The position numbers and the translations under genes are program-made. A stretch of 64,000 bases of DNA from Pararhizobium polonicum (GTDB lineage Bacteria > Pseudomonadota > Alphaproteobacteria > Rhizobiales > Rhizobiaceae): the NCBI RefSeq assembly GCF_001687365.1, contig NZ_LGLV01000006.1, positions 310,001 to 374,000 of the forward strand, in the 5' to 3' direction. The notes under the pieces are model-generated. The model saw only the letters and a program-made list of their open reading frames with translations, made no database searches and was not told where the DNA came from. Every line of letters begins with the position of its first letter. Positions within the stretch are counted from its first letter, which is position 1. Below are positions 1 through 8,200 of this stretch, in pieces.

Positions 1-563
1 GGGCCGTCCAGTTCATTGGTCAGCGGCGAGGTAAACTGCTCGATCAGGTGACCATAGGCTTCCAGCTCGACGCCATCCATGCCGCCGGCCTTCATGCGTT
101 CGGCGGCGTCGGCAAAATCCTTGATGATCCGCTCGATGTCCCAGTCTTCGATCTTTTTCGGGAAGGCGCGGTGCGCAGCCTCGCGATGATGGGACGGTGC
201 CAGCACCGGCAACCAATCGCCCTTGTCCCAGCGGGTGCGCCGGCCAAGGTGCGTGAGCTGGATCATGATTGCCGCGCCTTCCTCGTGGACGGCATCCGTC
301 ATCTCCTTGATCCAGGGAACGATCTCGTCCTTGTAGGCCAGAAGGTTATTGAAGACCGGCGGGCTATCTTTCGAAACGGCGGCGGACCCTGCCGTCATCG
401 TCATGGCAACGCCGCCTTTTGCCCTTTCCGCCGTGTAGGCGCGATAACGTCCCTTGGGCATCCCATCCTCCGGATAGGCCGGCTCGTGGGACGTGACGAT
501 GATACGGTTGCGAAGGGTCAAATGCTTCAGTTTGTAGGGTTGAAGGAGGGGATCGTTCGACAT
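1..563 (-). CDS. NADH:flavin oxidoreductase, N-methylproline/dimethylglycine demethylase-like (3' end outside window)
   Basis: The minus frame opens at ATG 563 and stays open to base 1, so about 187 N-terminal residues are visible and the stop lies outside the window. The protein begins MSNDPLLQPYKLKHLTLRN and carries the old-yellow-enzyme TIM-barrel features, including the QLTHLGRR segment of the FMN pocket. The stretch TSHEPAYPEDGMPKGRY resembles rhizobial flavoproteins of the StcD/DgcA group, which demethylate N-methylproline or dimethylglycine and normally continue into an Fe-S and NAD-binding C-terminal half (family knowledge; that half cannot be checked here). A TetR gene is divergent. 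The substrate is inferred from family resemblance only; another dienoyl-CoA-reductase-like role is possible. Confidence 0.8.
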   Translation of the reverse strand, partial: MSNDPLLQPYKLKHLTLRNRIIVTSHEPAYPEDGMPKGRYRAYTAERAKGGVAMTMTAGSAAVSKDSPPVFNNLLAYKDEIVPWIKEMTDAVHEEGAAIMIQLTHLGRRTRWDKGDWLPVLAPSHHREAAHRAFPKKIEDWDIERIIKDFADAAERMKAGGMDGVELEAYGHLIEQFTSPLTNELDG

Positions 564-607
564 GCGCCGGGCTCCGGTCTGAGGGCTTTGATCGGAAGGC
601 TAGGCGG

Positions 608-672
608 GAATGTACACATATGTCAACGATCAAAAACACAAGCGTTTACTTTGTGGACATTAATGTACATTC
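608..672. promoter_or_regulatory. Candidate TetR operators in the flavoprotein/TetR divergent promoter
   Basis: The 143-bp gap between the divergent starts at 563 and 707 holds GAATGTACA at 608-616 and its exact reverse complement TGTACATTC at 664-672. A 16-bp imperfect palindrome, TGGACATTAATGTACA (7 of 8 half-site matches), lies at 654-669. A weaker relative with the TGTACA half-site lies at 611-626, 43 bp away. The arrangement fits two operator sites for the neighbouring TetR protein. Binding is inferred. Confidence 0.5.
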
Positions 673-706
673 TACGCGCTGGTGCGACGGATTGATTGGG
701 GGCTGC

Positions 707-1336
707 ATGGAACAGACGATGAGTGACAGCGGTTGGCGCGGCTCTCACGAAGGGTGGCTCGAAGCGGCCTATGACGCCCTGCTCGAATCCGGTGTGGATT
801 CGGTGAAGATCCTGCCATTGGCAAAAAAGCTCAATCTTTCCCGGACCAGTTTCTATTGGTTCTTCAAGGACCGGGAGGAGCTGTTGAACGCACTGATCGC
901 ACGCTGGAGAGACAAGAATACCGGTAACCTCGTGAAGCAGGCGGATGCCTATGCAGAATCGCTGGCGGAGGCGATGCTGAACGTCTTTGACTGCTGGGTG
1001 AACAGGGACCTGTTCGATTCCCTGTTTGAGTTTGCAGTTCGCAGCTGGGCGCTGCAATCGCCGGAAATCCTTGAAGAGGTCCAGCGTGCCGACCAGATAC
1101 GGCTGGAGGCACTCAGCCGGATGTTCATGCGGTTTGGCTACGAGGAACCCGCCGCGGATGTCCGGGCGCGAACGACCTATCTGGTGCAGATCGGATACAT
1201 CTCGATGCAGTCCAAAGAGGACATCCTCACCCGCATGACGCGGATCCCGGAATATATCGCGATTTACACCGGCCAAGTGCCCCAGCAGAGAGAGCTTGAT
1301 CGCTTCTTCTCACGGCACGGCTGCAAACCCGATTAG
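707..1336 (+). CDS. TetR/AcrR family transcriptional regulator
   Basis: A 209-residue protein, a normal length for the family. Residues about 15-60 form the TetR helix-turn-helix, with the recognition part reading AKKLNLSRTSFYWFFKDRE; the rest is a helical ligand-binding domain with no recognisable specificity. I chose ATG 707; ATG 719 is an in-frame alternative, and the frame stays open further upstream into the operator region. The gene is divergent from the N-methylproline/dimethylglycine demethylase-like flavoprotein, so the simplest inference is that it represses that gene and itself through the palindromes at 608-672. Ligand unknown. Confidence 0.88.
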   Translation: MEQTMSDSGWRGSHEGWLEAAYDALLESGVDSVKILPLAKKLNLSRTSFYWFFKDREELLNALIARWRDKNTGNLVKQADAYAESLAEAMLNVFDCWVNRDLFDSLFEFAVRSWALQSPEILEEVQRADQIRLEALSRMFMRFGYEEPAADVRARTTYLVQIGYISMQSKEDILTRMTRIPEYIAIYTGQVPQQRELDRFFSRHGCKPD

Positions 1337-1477
1337 AAAAGGGATGGTCTCTTGAAGGGGGAGCGTCATCGTGGTGGTGGCTGGTGTGCCACAGCTGGTT
1401 TGATGCTGACGCAGATGTCGTGCAACTGCGAAATTCGGGGTAGTGTCTCAGGAAGGGCTTGAGCTATTGTGCCTTGT

Positions 1478-2074
1478 TTAGCTCCGCGCGAATTCAATTA
1501 GGGGGCTGATATCGTGATTGTCCGCAGCGCGTAGCGAGGCGACATAGCGCGCGCGTATTTCGCCGGCATCGGCCAGGCTGCCACTACCCCAACTGAAAAG
1601 GTTTGCACCGAGGCGTTGAATCAGAAGATCGGCGGCTAGCCGAGCATGACGGCCATTTCCGTTCGGAAACGGGTGGATCGCGACGAGGCGGTGATGGAAT
1701 CTGATTGCTATCTCATCCGGTGGAAAAGTTGCATGCTTGACCCAGTATTGGATGTCGTTCAATAGGCTCGCGAGCTCTATTCCTATGCGATATGCCTGAA
1801 TACCGATGTTGCGCTCTGTCGCCCGAAACGTACCCGCCCATTGCCAGACTTCCCCAAACATCCGCTTGTGCAAGGTGCGTATGAAGTCCTCGCTGAGAAG
1901 CCGCTCGATCGGCACGCGCCGCTGGCCCCGTGCCCAGGCAGCGCCCTTAACGATGTTTTCCTGTTCTGCCTCGTTGAGGTCGTTACGGTGGGTAATCCAG
2001 CTCTGCAGAAGCCCCTCTCGCTCCTGCGGCTCAAGCGGGGTCGCGTCCTCAGGCTGCCGGAAGAGGTCCGTCAT
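1478..2074 (-). CDS. Mobile mystery protein B, Fic/DOC-fold protein
   Basis: A 198-residue Fic-family protein. The catalytic loop HPFPNGNGRHAR lies at residues 134-145 and keeps the invariant His134 and the phosphate-anchor GNGR, so AMP transfer (or transfer of another phosphate-containing group) to a protein target is feasible. An N-terminal stretch around residues 31-40 (NDLNEAEQEN) resembles the inhibitory helix of Fic proteins but lacks its usual Ser/Thr. The start overlaps the stop of the XRE-type gene by 4 nt (ATGA), so the two are translationally coupled. This order is the one described as mobile mystery proteins A and B, a pair of toxin-antitoxin appearance often found near mobile DNA. 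Target and toxicity are not known from sequence. Confidence 0.85.
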   Translation of the reverse strand: MTDLFRQPEDATPLEPQEREGLLQSWITHRNDLNEAEQENIVKGAAWARGQRRVPIERLLSEDFIRTLHKRMFGEVWQWAGTFRATERNIGIQAYRIGIELASLLNDIQYWVKHATFPPDEIAIRFHHRLVAIHPFPNGNGRHARLAADLLIQRLGANLFSWGSGSLADAGEIRARYVASLRAADNHDISPLIEFARS

Positions 2075-2532
2075 GTGTCGCTCCAGAGGTCGCGTTCGGA
2101 GAGTTGGTCGCGGATGTATGTTTGAATGCGATATTCGAAGTCGTCGTTATCCGTGCCTTGCGCTTCCAGCTGCATCGTGTGCGCGACACGTTGCAATTCG
2201 CGTATCGCGATTTTGCGCGCCCGTATCTCGACGGCGGCCTCAAGTGAACTGTTCGGAATGAGGGCATAGACAAGGGTGCAATCCATCGCCTCGGCGGCGC
2301 GGCGCAGCGTGTTGAGTTGGATCGTTCCCGCCGCCTCCGACTTTTCGATCGCATCGACAGTTTGGGGCCGGATGCCCATGCGCGTGCCTAATTGCGCGCC
2401 TGTCATGCCGAGGACATCGCGTAGCGCACGCACCCATCCCTTTGGTGGCACCCTGAACCGATCAATAGGTCGAAGCGCCTGAAGCCTCTCGTCAATCCTG
2501 AGGCGTGCTCTCTTGCGGCTGTCGCTTTTCAT
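2071..2532 (-). CDS. Mobile mystery protein A, XRE-type helix-turn-helix regulator
   Basis: A 153-residue basic protein. Residues about 33-90 form a Cro/C1-type helix-turn-helix (WVRALRDVLGMTGAQLGTRM followed by IRPQTVDAIEKSE). The rest is an arginine-rich N-terminus and an acidic C-terminal tail. It matches mobile mystery protein A, the invariable upstream partner of the Fic-fold protein B, and overlaps that gene by 4 nt. The likely job is autorepression of the pair, and possibly antagonism of the Fic protein, by analogy with XRE antitoxins. Three spaced palindromes directly upstream at 2579-2663 are obvious candidate binding sites. Confidence 0.85.
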   Translation of the reverse strand: MKSDSRKRARLRIDERLQALRPIDRFRVPPKGWVRALRDVLGMTGAQLGTRMGIRPQTVDAIEKSEAAGTIQLNTLRRAAEAMDCTLVYALIPNSSLEAAVEIRARKIAIRELQRVAHTMQLEAQGTDNDDFEYRIQTYIRDQLSERDLWSDT

Positions 2533-2578
2533 TATGGCCTCATTTCCAGATCAAGCACCGAGCGATGAGCGCAAAATT

Positions 2579-2663
2579 TATCAGCTCATAGAGTGATAAA
2601 CAATTAAAATTTATCAGCCTATAGCCTGAGCAAATTTTGTTAAAATCAGCTTATAATCTGATT
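2579..2663. promoter_or_regulatory. Three phased palindromic operators upstream of the mobile mystery protein pair
   Basis: Three related 20-bp units begin at 2579, 2612 and 2644, spaced 33 and 32 bp (about three helical turns). The best is AATCAGCTTATAATCTGATT at 2644-2663, where 9 of 10 half-site bases pair. The middle unit, 2612-2631, has TCAGCCTATAGCCTGA with 7 of 8 pairs. The first, 2579-2598, begins TATCAGCTCA and is weaker. The region is locally AT-rich, unlike its surroundings. Binding by mobile mystery protein A is inferred from position. Confidence 0.6.
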
Positions 2664-2805
2664 CAAGGGTGAATAAAAGATTGCGCCCTTTGACGGCATC
2701 AAAACGAATTCAAGGCGTAGGCGGACGGTAGGCGCGCATTGCGCCCTGAACCTGCGGCCGTGTAGCTTACCCCCAATGAGCGACGCACAAGCGATCCGGT
2801 TCGTT

Positions 2806-3780
2806 TCACGCATGAAAACGGCGCCGGTAGTCGCTCGGCGTCAGCCCGACAAATCTGGCGAAAATCTTGCGGAACGCGCCGGGATCATTGTAGCCGACCT
2901 CCCAGGCGATCCGGTCTATGGAGAGGGCGCCGAACTGCAGCAGTTCGCGCGCTCTGCCGATGCGCAGCCGCTGGCAATATTCGGTCGTCGTCAGTCCGGT
3001 TGCCTTCTGAAAACGCCGCAGGAAGGTTCGCTCTTCAAGCCCTGCCTGCTCGCAGAGGATTGAAAGATCCATATCCTTGGCTTTTGTCACTTGTAGCCAG
3101 TGCTGCACCTTGAGGATGGCGGCATCACCATGGCCAAGCCTCGGTGAGAAGGTGCTGTAATAGCGCTGCTCACGGCCGGGTGGATCGACCAGAAGCACCT
3201 GCGCAGTTTCGACCATCACCGTCGGGCCGAGAAAACGGTCCACAAGCTTCAGGCCAAGATCGGTCCACGACATCAGCCCACCGGCGGTGATGATGTCACC
3301 GTCATCGATGATCAGCCTGTCCGGGTCGAGATGAGCCTCGGGGAAGCGCTCCCGGAACGTTTCGGCATACGACCAGTGCGTCGTGACGGTTCGACCAGCC
3401 AGCAAGCCGGTTTCTGCGAGCAGGAAGGCGCCTGCGCAGACCGAGGCCAATACGGCTCCAGCGCCGTGCCGTTCGCGCAGCCAATCCGTTAGCGGTGCAG
3501 TCATCTCCACGGAGATGAGATAATCGATCGCCGGCGGCAGGATAAATACATCGGGTGCGCCTTCATCGCTGAACTCCGTATCGAAGACACGGGCCGGTGG
3601 GGCCGATGCGCTTTCAAGCGCCCAATGCGTGACACGCAGAAGACGTTGGCTGCCCTGTTCGTTCTTTGCGGCTGCGATCCCATTGGCAATGCCAAACAGA
3701 TCGGTGAGGCCGAGCACGCAAGACATCTGGCTGCTGGGGTAGAGAACCAGGCCGATTTCAATCGGAGCAGAGTTGGGCAT
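2806..3780 (-). CDS. GlxA family transcriptional regulator (DJ-1/PfpI domain plus AraC DNA-binding domain)
   Basis: A 324-residue protein. Residues about 8-180 form a DJ-1/PfpI-like amidotransferase-fold sensor, with the elbow cysteine in SVCAGAFLLAETG. Residues about 225-322 form an AraC double helix-turn-helix (LCEQAGLEERTFLRRFQKAT, then the IAWEVGYNDPGAFRKIFARF motif). GlxA-type regulators are activators or repressors tied to arginine, quaternary amine or hydrolase genes. It is divergent from a cysteine hydrolase with a 105-bp gap, so control of that hydrolase is the natural inference. The ligand is unknown. Confidence 0.88.
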   Translation of the reverse strand: MPNSAPIEIGLVLYPSSQMSCVLGLTDLFGIANGIAAAKNEQGSQRLLRVTHWALESASAPPARVFDTEFSDEGAPDVFILPPAIDYLISVEMTAPLTDWLRERHGAGAVLASVCAGAFLLAETGLLAGRTVTTHWSYAETFRERFPEAHLDPDRLIIDDGDIITAGGLMSWTDLGLKLVDRFLGPTVMVETAQVLLVDPPGREQRYYSTFSPRLGHGDAAILKVQHWLQVTKAKDMDLSILCEQAGLEERTFLRRFQKATGLTTTEYCQRLRIGRARELLQFGALSIDRIAWEVGYNDPGAFRKIFARFVGLTPSDYRRRFHA

Positions 3781-3885
3781 TTGTCGGTATCACCCTCTAT
3801 TATGTCATGATCGCCAATGGAGGAGCAATTTATTCCGCTGCATCATCCATGCAACAGCCAATGATCCACCAATAAGGGATAAGTC

Positions 3886-4434
3886 ATGAGCAAGCGCGCC
3901 ATTGTCGCCGTCGATATCCAGAACGAATATTTCGCATCGGGGAAACTGCCGCTCGTCGGTATTGAGGAGGCCGCTGCCAACGCGGCCAAGGTGCTTGCCC
4001 ATGCCCGCGCCAAGGGCGATCTGGTCATCCACGTCCGCCATGAAACGTCAGATCCGCAGGACCCTATCTTCATCCCCGGCACGCCAGGTGTGGAGATCAG
4101 CCCGATCGTCGGCCCCCTGAGCGGTGAAACAGTGATCGTCAAGAATTACCCCAATTCCTTCCGCGAGACGGGGTTAAAGGAAATCCTTGACGCGAAGGGT
4201 ATTGAAGAGGTCGTGCTGGTTGGAGCGATGACCCATATGTGCATCGACGCGACCGCCCGCGCGGCGGCGGACTTCGGCTATAGCACGGTTACTGTCCACG
4301 ATGCCTGCGCCACGCTCGACCTTGAGTTCGAGGGCGCAACAGTTCCGGCGGCCCAGGTCCACGCCGCCATCATGTCCGCGCTGGCGTTCGCCTATGGCGA
4401 GGTGATTGATACCAACGCTTTGCTCTCCCGCTAA
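3886..4434 (+). CDS. Isochorismatase-family cysteine hydrolase
   Basis: A 182-residue protein of isochorismatase-like fold. The catalytic triad is visible as Asp10 (AIVAVDIQNEYF), Lys86 (VIVKNYPNSF) and Cys119 (VGAMTHMCIDATARAA), with the usual cis-peptide segment just before the cysteine. Members hydrolyse small amides, carbamates or nitriles (nicotinamide, N-carbamoylsarcosine, biuret) or isochorismate. Nothing in the sequence picks one substrate, but the GAMTHMCIDATARAA form is common in amidase-type members. An RBS-like AAGGGATAAGTC precedes ATG 3886. The divergent GlxA-type gene probably regulates it. Confidence 0.85.
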   Translation: MSKRAIVAVDIQNEYFASGKLPLVGIEEAAANAAKVLAHARAKGDLVIHVRHETSDPQDPIFIPGTPGVEISPIVGPLSGETVIVKNYPNSFRETGLKEILDAKGIEEVVLVGAMTHMCIDATARAAADFGYSTVTVHDACATLDLEFEGATVPAAQVHAAIMSALAFAYGEVIDTNALLSR

Positions 4435-4486
4435 AGCGCACAGGTTCCGCTGTTGGTCGAATTGGTCCGCGCAAAAAATTGACGGG

Positions 4487-4531
4487 CCACCTCTCATTGC
4501 CGTGCTAAGCCACACCGGCAATGAGAGGTGG
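4487..4531. repeat. Perfect 16-bp inverted repeat downstream of the cysteine hydrolase
   Basis: CCACCTCTCATTGCCG at 4487-4502 is followed after 13 nt by its exact reverse complement at 4516-4531. No T-run follows on either strand, so it is not a classic intrinsic terminator, although it lies 53 bp after the hydrolase stop and could end transcription or stabilise the 3' end. I see no coding sequence in the rest of 4435-4684. Confidence 0.7.
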
Positions 4532-4684
4532 AATACCAGAGATATGGAGGCCTCGGTGATGGCTTCGGCAAGGGCGGCCGGTCGTGTGCCGAAGGCTGGA
4601 TCACAGCCACCACCTGATTTTGGGAGCGGCATATGAAGCACGGCGGTGGACAACCACCACGGGACGTCACACGCCCATCTCAAG

Positions 4685-5602
4685 TCACCCTATTGGTAGT
4701 CGGCCCTGCCAAAGTATGGGCTCCAGAAGTTTGTTCGCCGCGAAATCCACGAACGCCCGGAGCTTGGGCGAGAGGTGGCGGCTGGATGGCCACAGGACGC
4801 GCAGTGTCGTGCGGGTTTGCATGTAGTCGTCGAGCACGCTGATCAGAGATCCGTCTTCGAGTTGTCTGCGGACCGCCATGTCGGGAATGCAGGCAAGGCC
4901 GAGACCTTGCTCGGCAAGGCAGATTTGCGGTTCCAGCGTGTTCATCACCATGCTGGCGGGCAGGGCGACATCAATCGCTTCTCCGTCACGGCGCAGCAGC
5001 CACCGGTCCAGCTTGCCCGTCGAGGGGTAGCGGTAGATCAGGCAGGCATGGCCGGCGAGATCTTCGGGGCTGGCCGGTAGGCCAGCCTGTTTGAGATAGG
5101 CGGGCGAGCCGACGATGACCTTGCGATAGAAGCCGAGTTTTCGGACCATCAACCGTGAATCAGCCTGCGCGCCGGTGCGGATCACTGCGTCGAAACCCTC
5201 CTCGATCACATCCACCAGCCGATCGCTGAAATCCATCTCTATTTCGATCTGGGGATAAAGCCGCTTGAATTCGGCGAGCCTCGGCATGAACAGGATACCG
5301 ATGGAGGGAAGGCTGATCCGGAGCTTCCCTTGCGGCGCGCTCTGCGCCTGCGTCAATTCCGTCTCGGCCGCTTCGACCTCACACAGGATACGGCGGCAGC
5401 GCTCAAGAAACACCGCGCCTTCGGGCGTCAGGGTGATGCTGCGTGTCGAACGGTGAAACAGCCGGACACCAAGACGTTCCTCCAGCCGTTGCACGGCCTT
5501 GCTGACGGCGGAGGGCGACACGCCGAGCTTGCGCCCGGCCTCGGTGAAACCGTTGGCATCGGCCGCCTGAACGAAGGCGCCGAGTGCACCGAGACTGTCC
5601 AT
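4685..5602 (-). CDS. LysR family transcriptional regulator
   Basis: A 305-residue protein when started at ATG 5602 (MDSLGALGAFVQAADANGF), the usual LysR N-terminus. An in-frame ATG at 5671 would add 23 residues (MSDKQATV...) and is less likely. The helix-turn-helix lies at about residues 18-37 (TEAGRKLGVSPSAVSKAVQR), followed by the linker and a periplasmic-binding-like effector domain. It belongs to the CrgA/AaeR-like branch that includes many regulators of efflux and aromatic-acid genes. It is divergent from an MFS exporter, its probable target. Confidence 0.88.
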   Translation of the reverse strand: MDSLGALGAFVQAADANGFTEAGRKLGVSPSAVSKAVQRLEERLGVRLFHRSTRSITLTPEGAVFLERCRRILCEVEAAETELTQAQSAPQGKLRISLPSIGILFMPRLAEFKRLYPQIEIEMDFSDRLVDVIEEGFDAVIRTGAQADSRLMVRKLGFYRKVIVGSPAYLKQAGLPASPEDLAGHACLIYRYPSTGKLDRWLLRRDGEAIDVALPASMVMNTLEPQICLAEQGLGLACIPDMAVRRQLEDGSLISVLDDYMQTRTTLRVLWPSSRHLSPKLRAFVDFAANKLLEPILWQGRLPIG

Positions 5603-5780
5603 GGGTTCACCGCTCCGCTGCACGACATATTTGTCCAAAGTGTTATGAACTGTAGCCTGTTTGTCGCTCATTGGCGAGGGGTTAGGTTCGCCGCGAACCA
5701 CGGCCAGGTTGCACGCCGCCTTCTCAAGGGGGGCGGTTGCTCTCCTGCCTTCATCCCAATCTCTCACGAAAGCGATTCTC

Positions 5781-7019
5781 ATGACATTGACCAGCCCGGC
5801 GGACATTCCCGCCCACGAACCGCATAGCGACAAGACGAGCCGAAGGAGCGCGGCTTTGCAGGAGCGGCTTCCCGTCTGGGGATTGCTGGCACTCGCCATG
5901 GCAGCGTTTGTCACGCTGCTGACCGAAGTGATGCCTGCGGGCCTGCTGCCGCAGATGAGCGCGAGCCTCGGCGTTTCCGAAAGCATGACGGGCCAGTTGA
6001 TTACGGTCTACGCCGCCGGCTCTCTGCTGACGGCCATTCCGTTGATGACCGTGACGCAGCGCCTGCGCCGACGGCCGCTGCTGCTGGTTGCCATTGGTGG
6101 CTTCGCCGTCGTCAATACGGTGACGGCGATATCGGACAACTACACCCTGACGCTCGTGGCGCGGTTCTTCGCCGGTGTGTCCGGCGGTCTGGTCTGGGCG
6201 CTTCTTGCCGGTTACGCCGCCCGCATGGCGCCGCCACATCTGGCAGGCCGGGCGATTGCCATCACCGGGATCGGCGCGCCGCTGGCGTTTTCCCTCGGTG
6301 TTCCCGCCGGGGCTTTCGTCGGCGGACTGGCCGGCTGGCGCTTTGCCTTCGGTATCATGAGCGTGCTGGCAGTCATTCTCATCGGCTGGGTCCTGGCAAG
6401 AGTGCCTGATTTTCCGGGCCAACCGGCAGGCAAGCAGCTTTCCACTGCGCAGGTCTTCATGCTGCCGGGTATTCGCCCGATCCTGTTTGTGATGTTTGCC
6501 TTCGTCGTCGCCCACAATATTCTCTACACTTACATCGCGCCGTTCCTGGCTCCCGTCGGTTTGGCGGAGCAGGTGGATGCCATCCTGCTCGTCTTCGGCC
6601 TGTCCAGTCTCATTGGTCTGTGGATCGCCGGGGTTTTGATCGACCGCTGGCTGCGCGCGCTGGTGCTTACCAGTATCGCCGTATTCGCGGCCGCCGTTTT
6701 GGCGTTGGGGCTGTTGGGCGCTTCGCCAATGATTATCTACGTCGCCATCGCCGTCTGGGGGCTGGTGTTTGGCGGAGCTCCGACGCTGTTCCAGACAGCC
6801 TCGGCCAAGACGGCCGGCAAGGCGGCGGATGTCGCACAGGCCATGATCGTCACCGGATGGAATCTTGCCATCGCTGGTGGCAGTGTCATCGGCGGCGTGC
6901 TGCTGGGAACGATTGGTGCTGCCTATTTACCTTGGGCGATGCTCGCTGCTCTTGTTCCGACACTGATCGTTGCTTGGGCCGCGAGGCGGCACGGATTTCC
7001 CTCAGCGGGTCAGGAGTGA
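5781..7019 (+). CDS. MFS transporter, DHA1 (12-helix) drug/sugar efflux type
   Basis: A 412-residue membrane protein with about 12 hydrophobic segments. The helix 2-3 loop keeps an arginine cluster (TQRLRRRPLL) where motif A sits, and the FARFFAGVSGGLVWALLAGY segment is typical of the arabinose-efflux (AraJ-like) branch of DHA1 proton antiporters. ATG 5781 was chosen because it opens a hydrophilic N-tail just before helix 1; the frame is open upstream into the LysR promoter. It faces a divergent LysR gene. Substrate unknown. Confidence 0.86.
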   Translation: MTLTSPADIPAHEPHSDKTSRRSAALQERLPVWGLLALAMAAFVTLLTEVMPAGLLPQMSASLGVSESMTGQLITVYAAGSLLTAIPLMTVTQRLRRRPLLLVAIGGFAVVNTVTAISDNYTLTLVARFFAGVSGGLVWALLAGYAARMAPPHLAGRAIAITGIGAPLAFSLGVPAGAFVGGLAGWRFAFGIMSVLAVILIGWVLARVPDFPGQPAGKQLSTAQVFMLPGIRPILFVMFAFVVAHNILYTYIAPFLAPVGLAEQVDAILLVFGLSSLIGLWIAGVLIDRWLRALVLTSIAVFAAAVLALGLLGASPMIIYVAIAVWGLVFGGAPTLFQTASAKTAGKAADVAQAMIVTGWNLAIAGGSVIGGVLLGTIGAAYLPWAMLAALVPTLIVAWAARRHGFPSAGQE

Positions 7020-7065
7020 TGGAGTAGCGCCTGTGCGAGCCCCCGCCTGCGTGCCGTGGATATAG

Positions 7066-7102
7066 GTCTTTCCTCCGGTATGTAGCATGCCGGAGGAAAG
7101 AC
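7066..7102. terminator. Candidate bidirectional terminator hairpin
   Basis: GTCTTTCCTCCGG at 7066-7078 pairs perfectly with CCGGAGGAAAGAC at 7090-7102 across an 11-nt loop, between the convergent MFS and LysR genes. There is no strong T-run, so efficiency is uncertain. The rest of 7020-7179 holds nothing I recognise. Confidence 0.5.
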
Positions 7103-7179
7103 GCGCTCGAAGTAGTCTCCATTCACTACCCATGCCAGGCCCGTGAATGAGGGCAAAGGTCGTCATGCCGTTCTTCCAG

Positions 7180-8034
7180 TCATGAACTGGGCCGATGTTC
7201 GCGGAACGCTGTTGCGAGCGTGCGCAGCGCCTCGCGGGACCTGGCGTCGGTCAGCGTGGAGAACATCACGATCTCCGTGGAAGGCAGCGGCGGCAGGCCG
7301 AAACGATGGCTGACCTCGACTGTGCCGGGAGGGGCCAGACGGCAGGAGAAGGCCGAGATGGCAAGGCCCGCCGAGACGGCGGCCGTCACCATGGATGACG
7401 TGCCGCCAAGGAATACCTCCGTCCACGGTATCGAACCGGCGTCCAGCGCGCGGGTGGCAATGTCGCGCACCCCGCAGGCGGGTGCGAGTGCGGCCAGCCG
7501 CAACGGCTCGCCCTGACGATGCGCGAACTGCGGGGCTGCAAACCAGCCGAAATGCTCTGGCCCCAGCACCTCTCCGTCGCGCCGGTCGTCTTCACGCCGG
7601 ATGATGGCGGCGTCGAGTTCGCCGCGATCGAAGGCGTCCAGCAGCACGCGTGACGTGTCCATGCGCACTTCTATGGTCAAGCCAGGATCGTGCGCATTCA
7701 GCCGCGCCAGCAGGGTTGGCACCTCCGGCCCCGCGACATGGGCGGCGATGCCGAGGCCGAAATGCCGCCGGGCGGAAAATACCCCCGCCAACGCGCGGTC
7801 ATGGGCGGCGAGGAATTCGCGGGCACCATCGATGAAGACCGCGCCTTGCGCCGACAGGCGCACCGAACGCGGCGTCCGCTCGATCAGCCGTTGCCCCAGA
7901 CGATCCTCCAGCCGTTTGAGCTTGACGCTGATGGCGCCTTGCGTCGATCCGAGCAGCTCGGCTGCGCGCGTGAAGCTCTGGAGATCGGCGACGGTGACGA
8001 ACGCCTGAACGGCGTCCACGTCCAGCGTGGTCAT
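7180..8034 (-). CDS. LysR family transcriptional regulator
   Basis: A 284-residue protein from ATG 8034 (MTTLDVDAVQAFVTVADLQS). The helix-turn-helix is at about residues 19-38 (TRAAELLGSTQGAISVKLKR), followed by a LysR effector domain that is slightly short. The upstream open frame reads into the neighbour's promoter and is not typical LysR sequence. It is divergent from a DHA2-type MFS exporter across 166 bp and probably controls it. Confidence 0.87.
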   Translation of the reverse strand: MTTLDVDAVQAFVTVADLQSFTRAAELLGSTQGAISVKLKRLEDRLGQRLIERTPRSVRLSAQGAVFIDGAREFLAAHDRALAGVFSARRHFGLGIAAHVAGPEVPTLLARLNAHDPGLTIEVRMDTSRVLLDAFDRGELDAAIIRREDDRRDGEVLGPEHFGWFAAPQFAHRQGEPLRLAALAPACGVRDIATRALDAGSIPWTEVFLGGTSSMVTAAVSAGLAISAFSCRLAPPGTVEVSHRFGLPPLPSTEIVMFSTLTDARSREALRTLATAFREHRPSS

Positions 8035-8200
8035 GGCAGTAATCCGATATTGTTGTCTCTGAAATATCCAATCATCCAATTCAGTTATGGTCAAGATGCC
8101 GTTAGGCTGCCTCAACCACGCAACACGCGGACCGAAGCAGCGCGCCATCCGTTTTGACCGGATCGCGCCATTGCCGTCCCACCGTCGAAAGGCTGAACAC

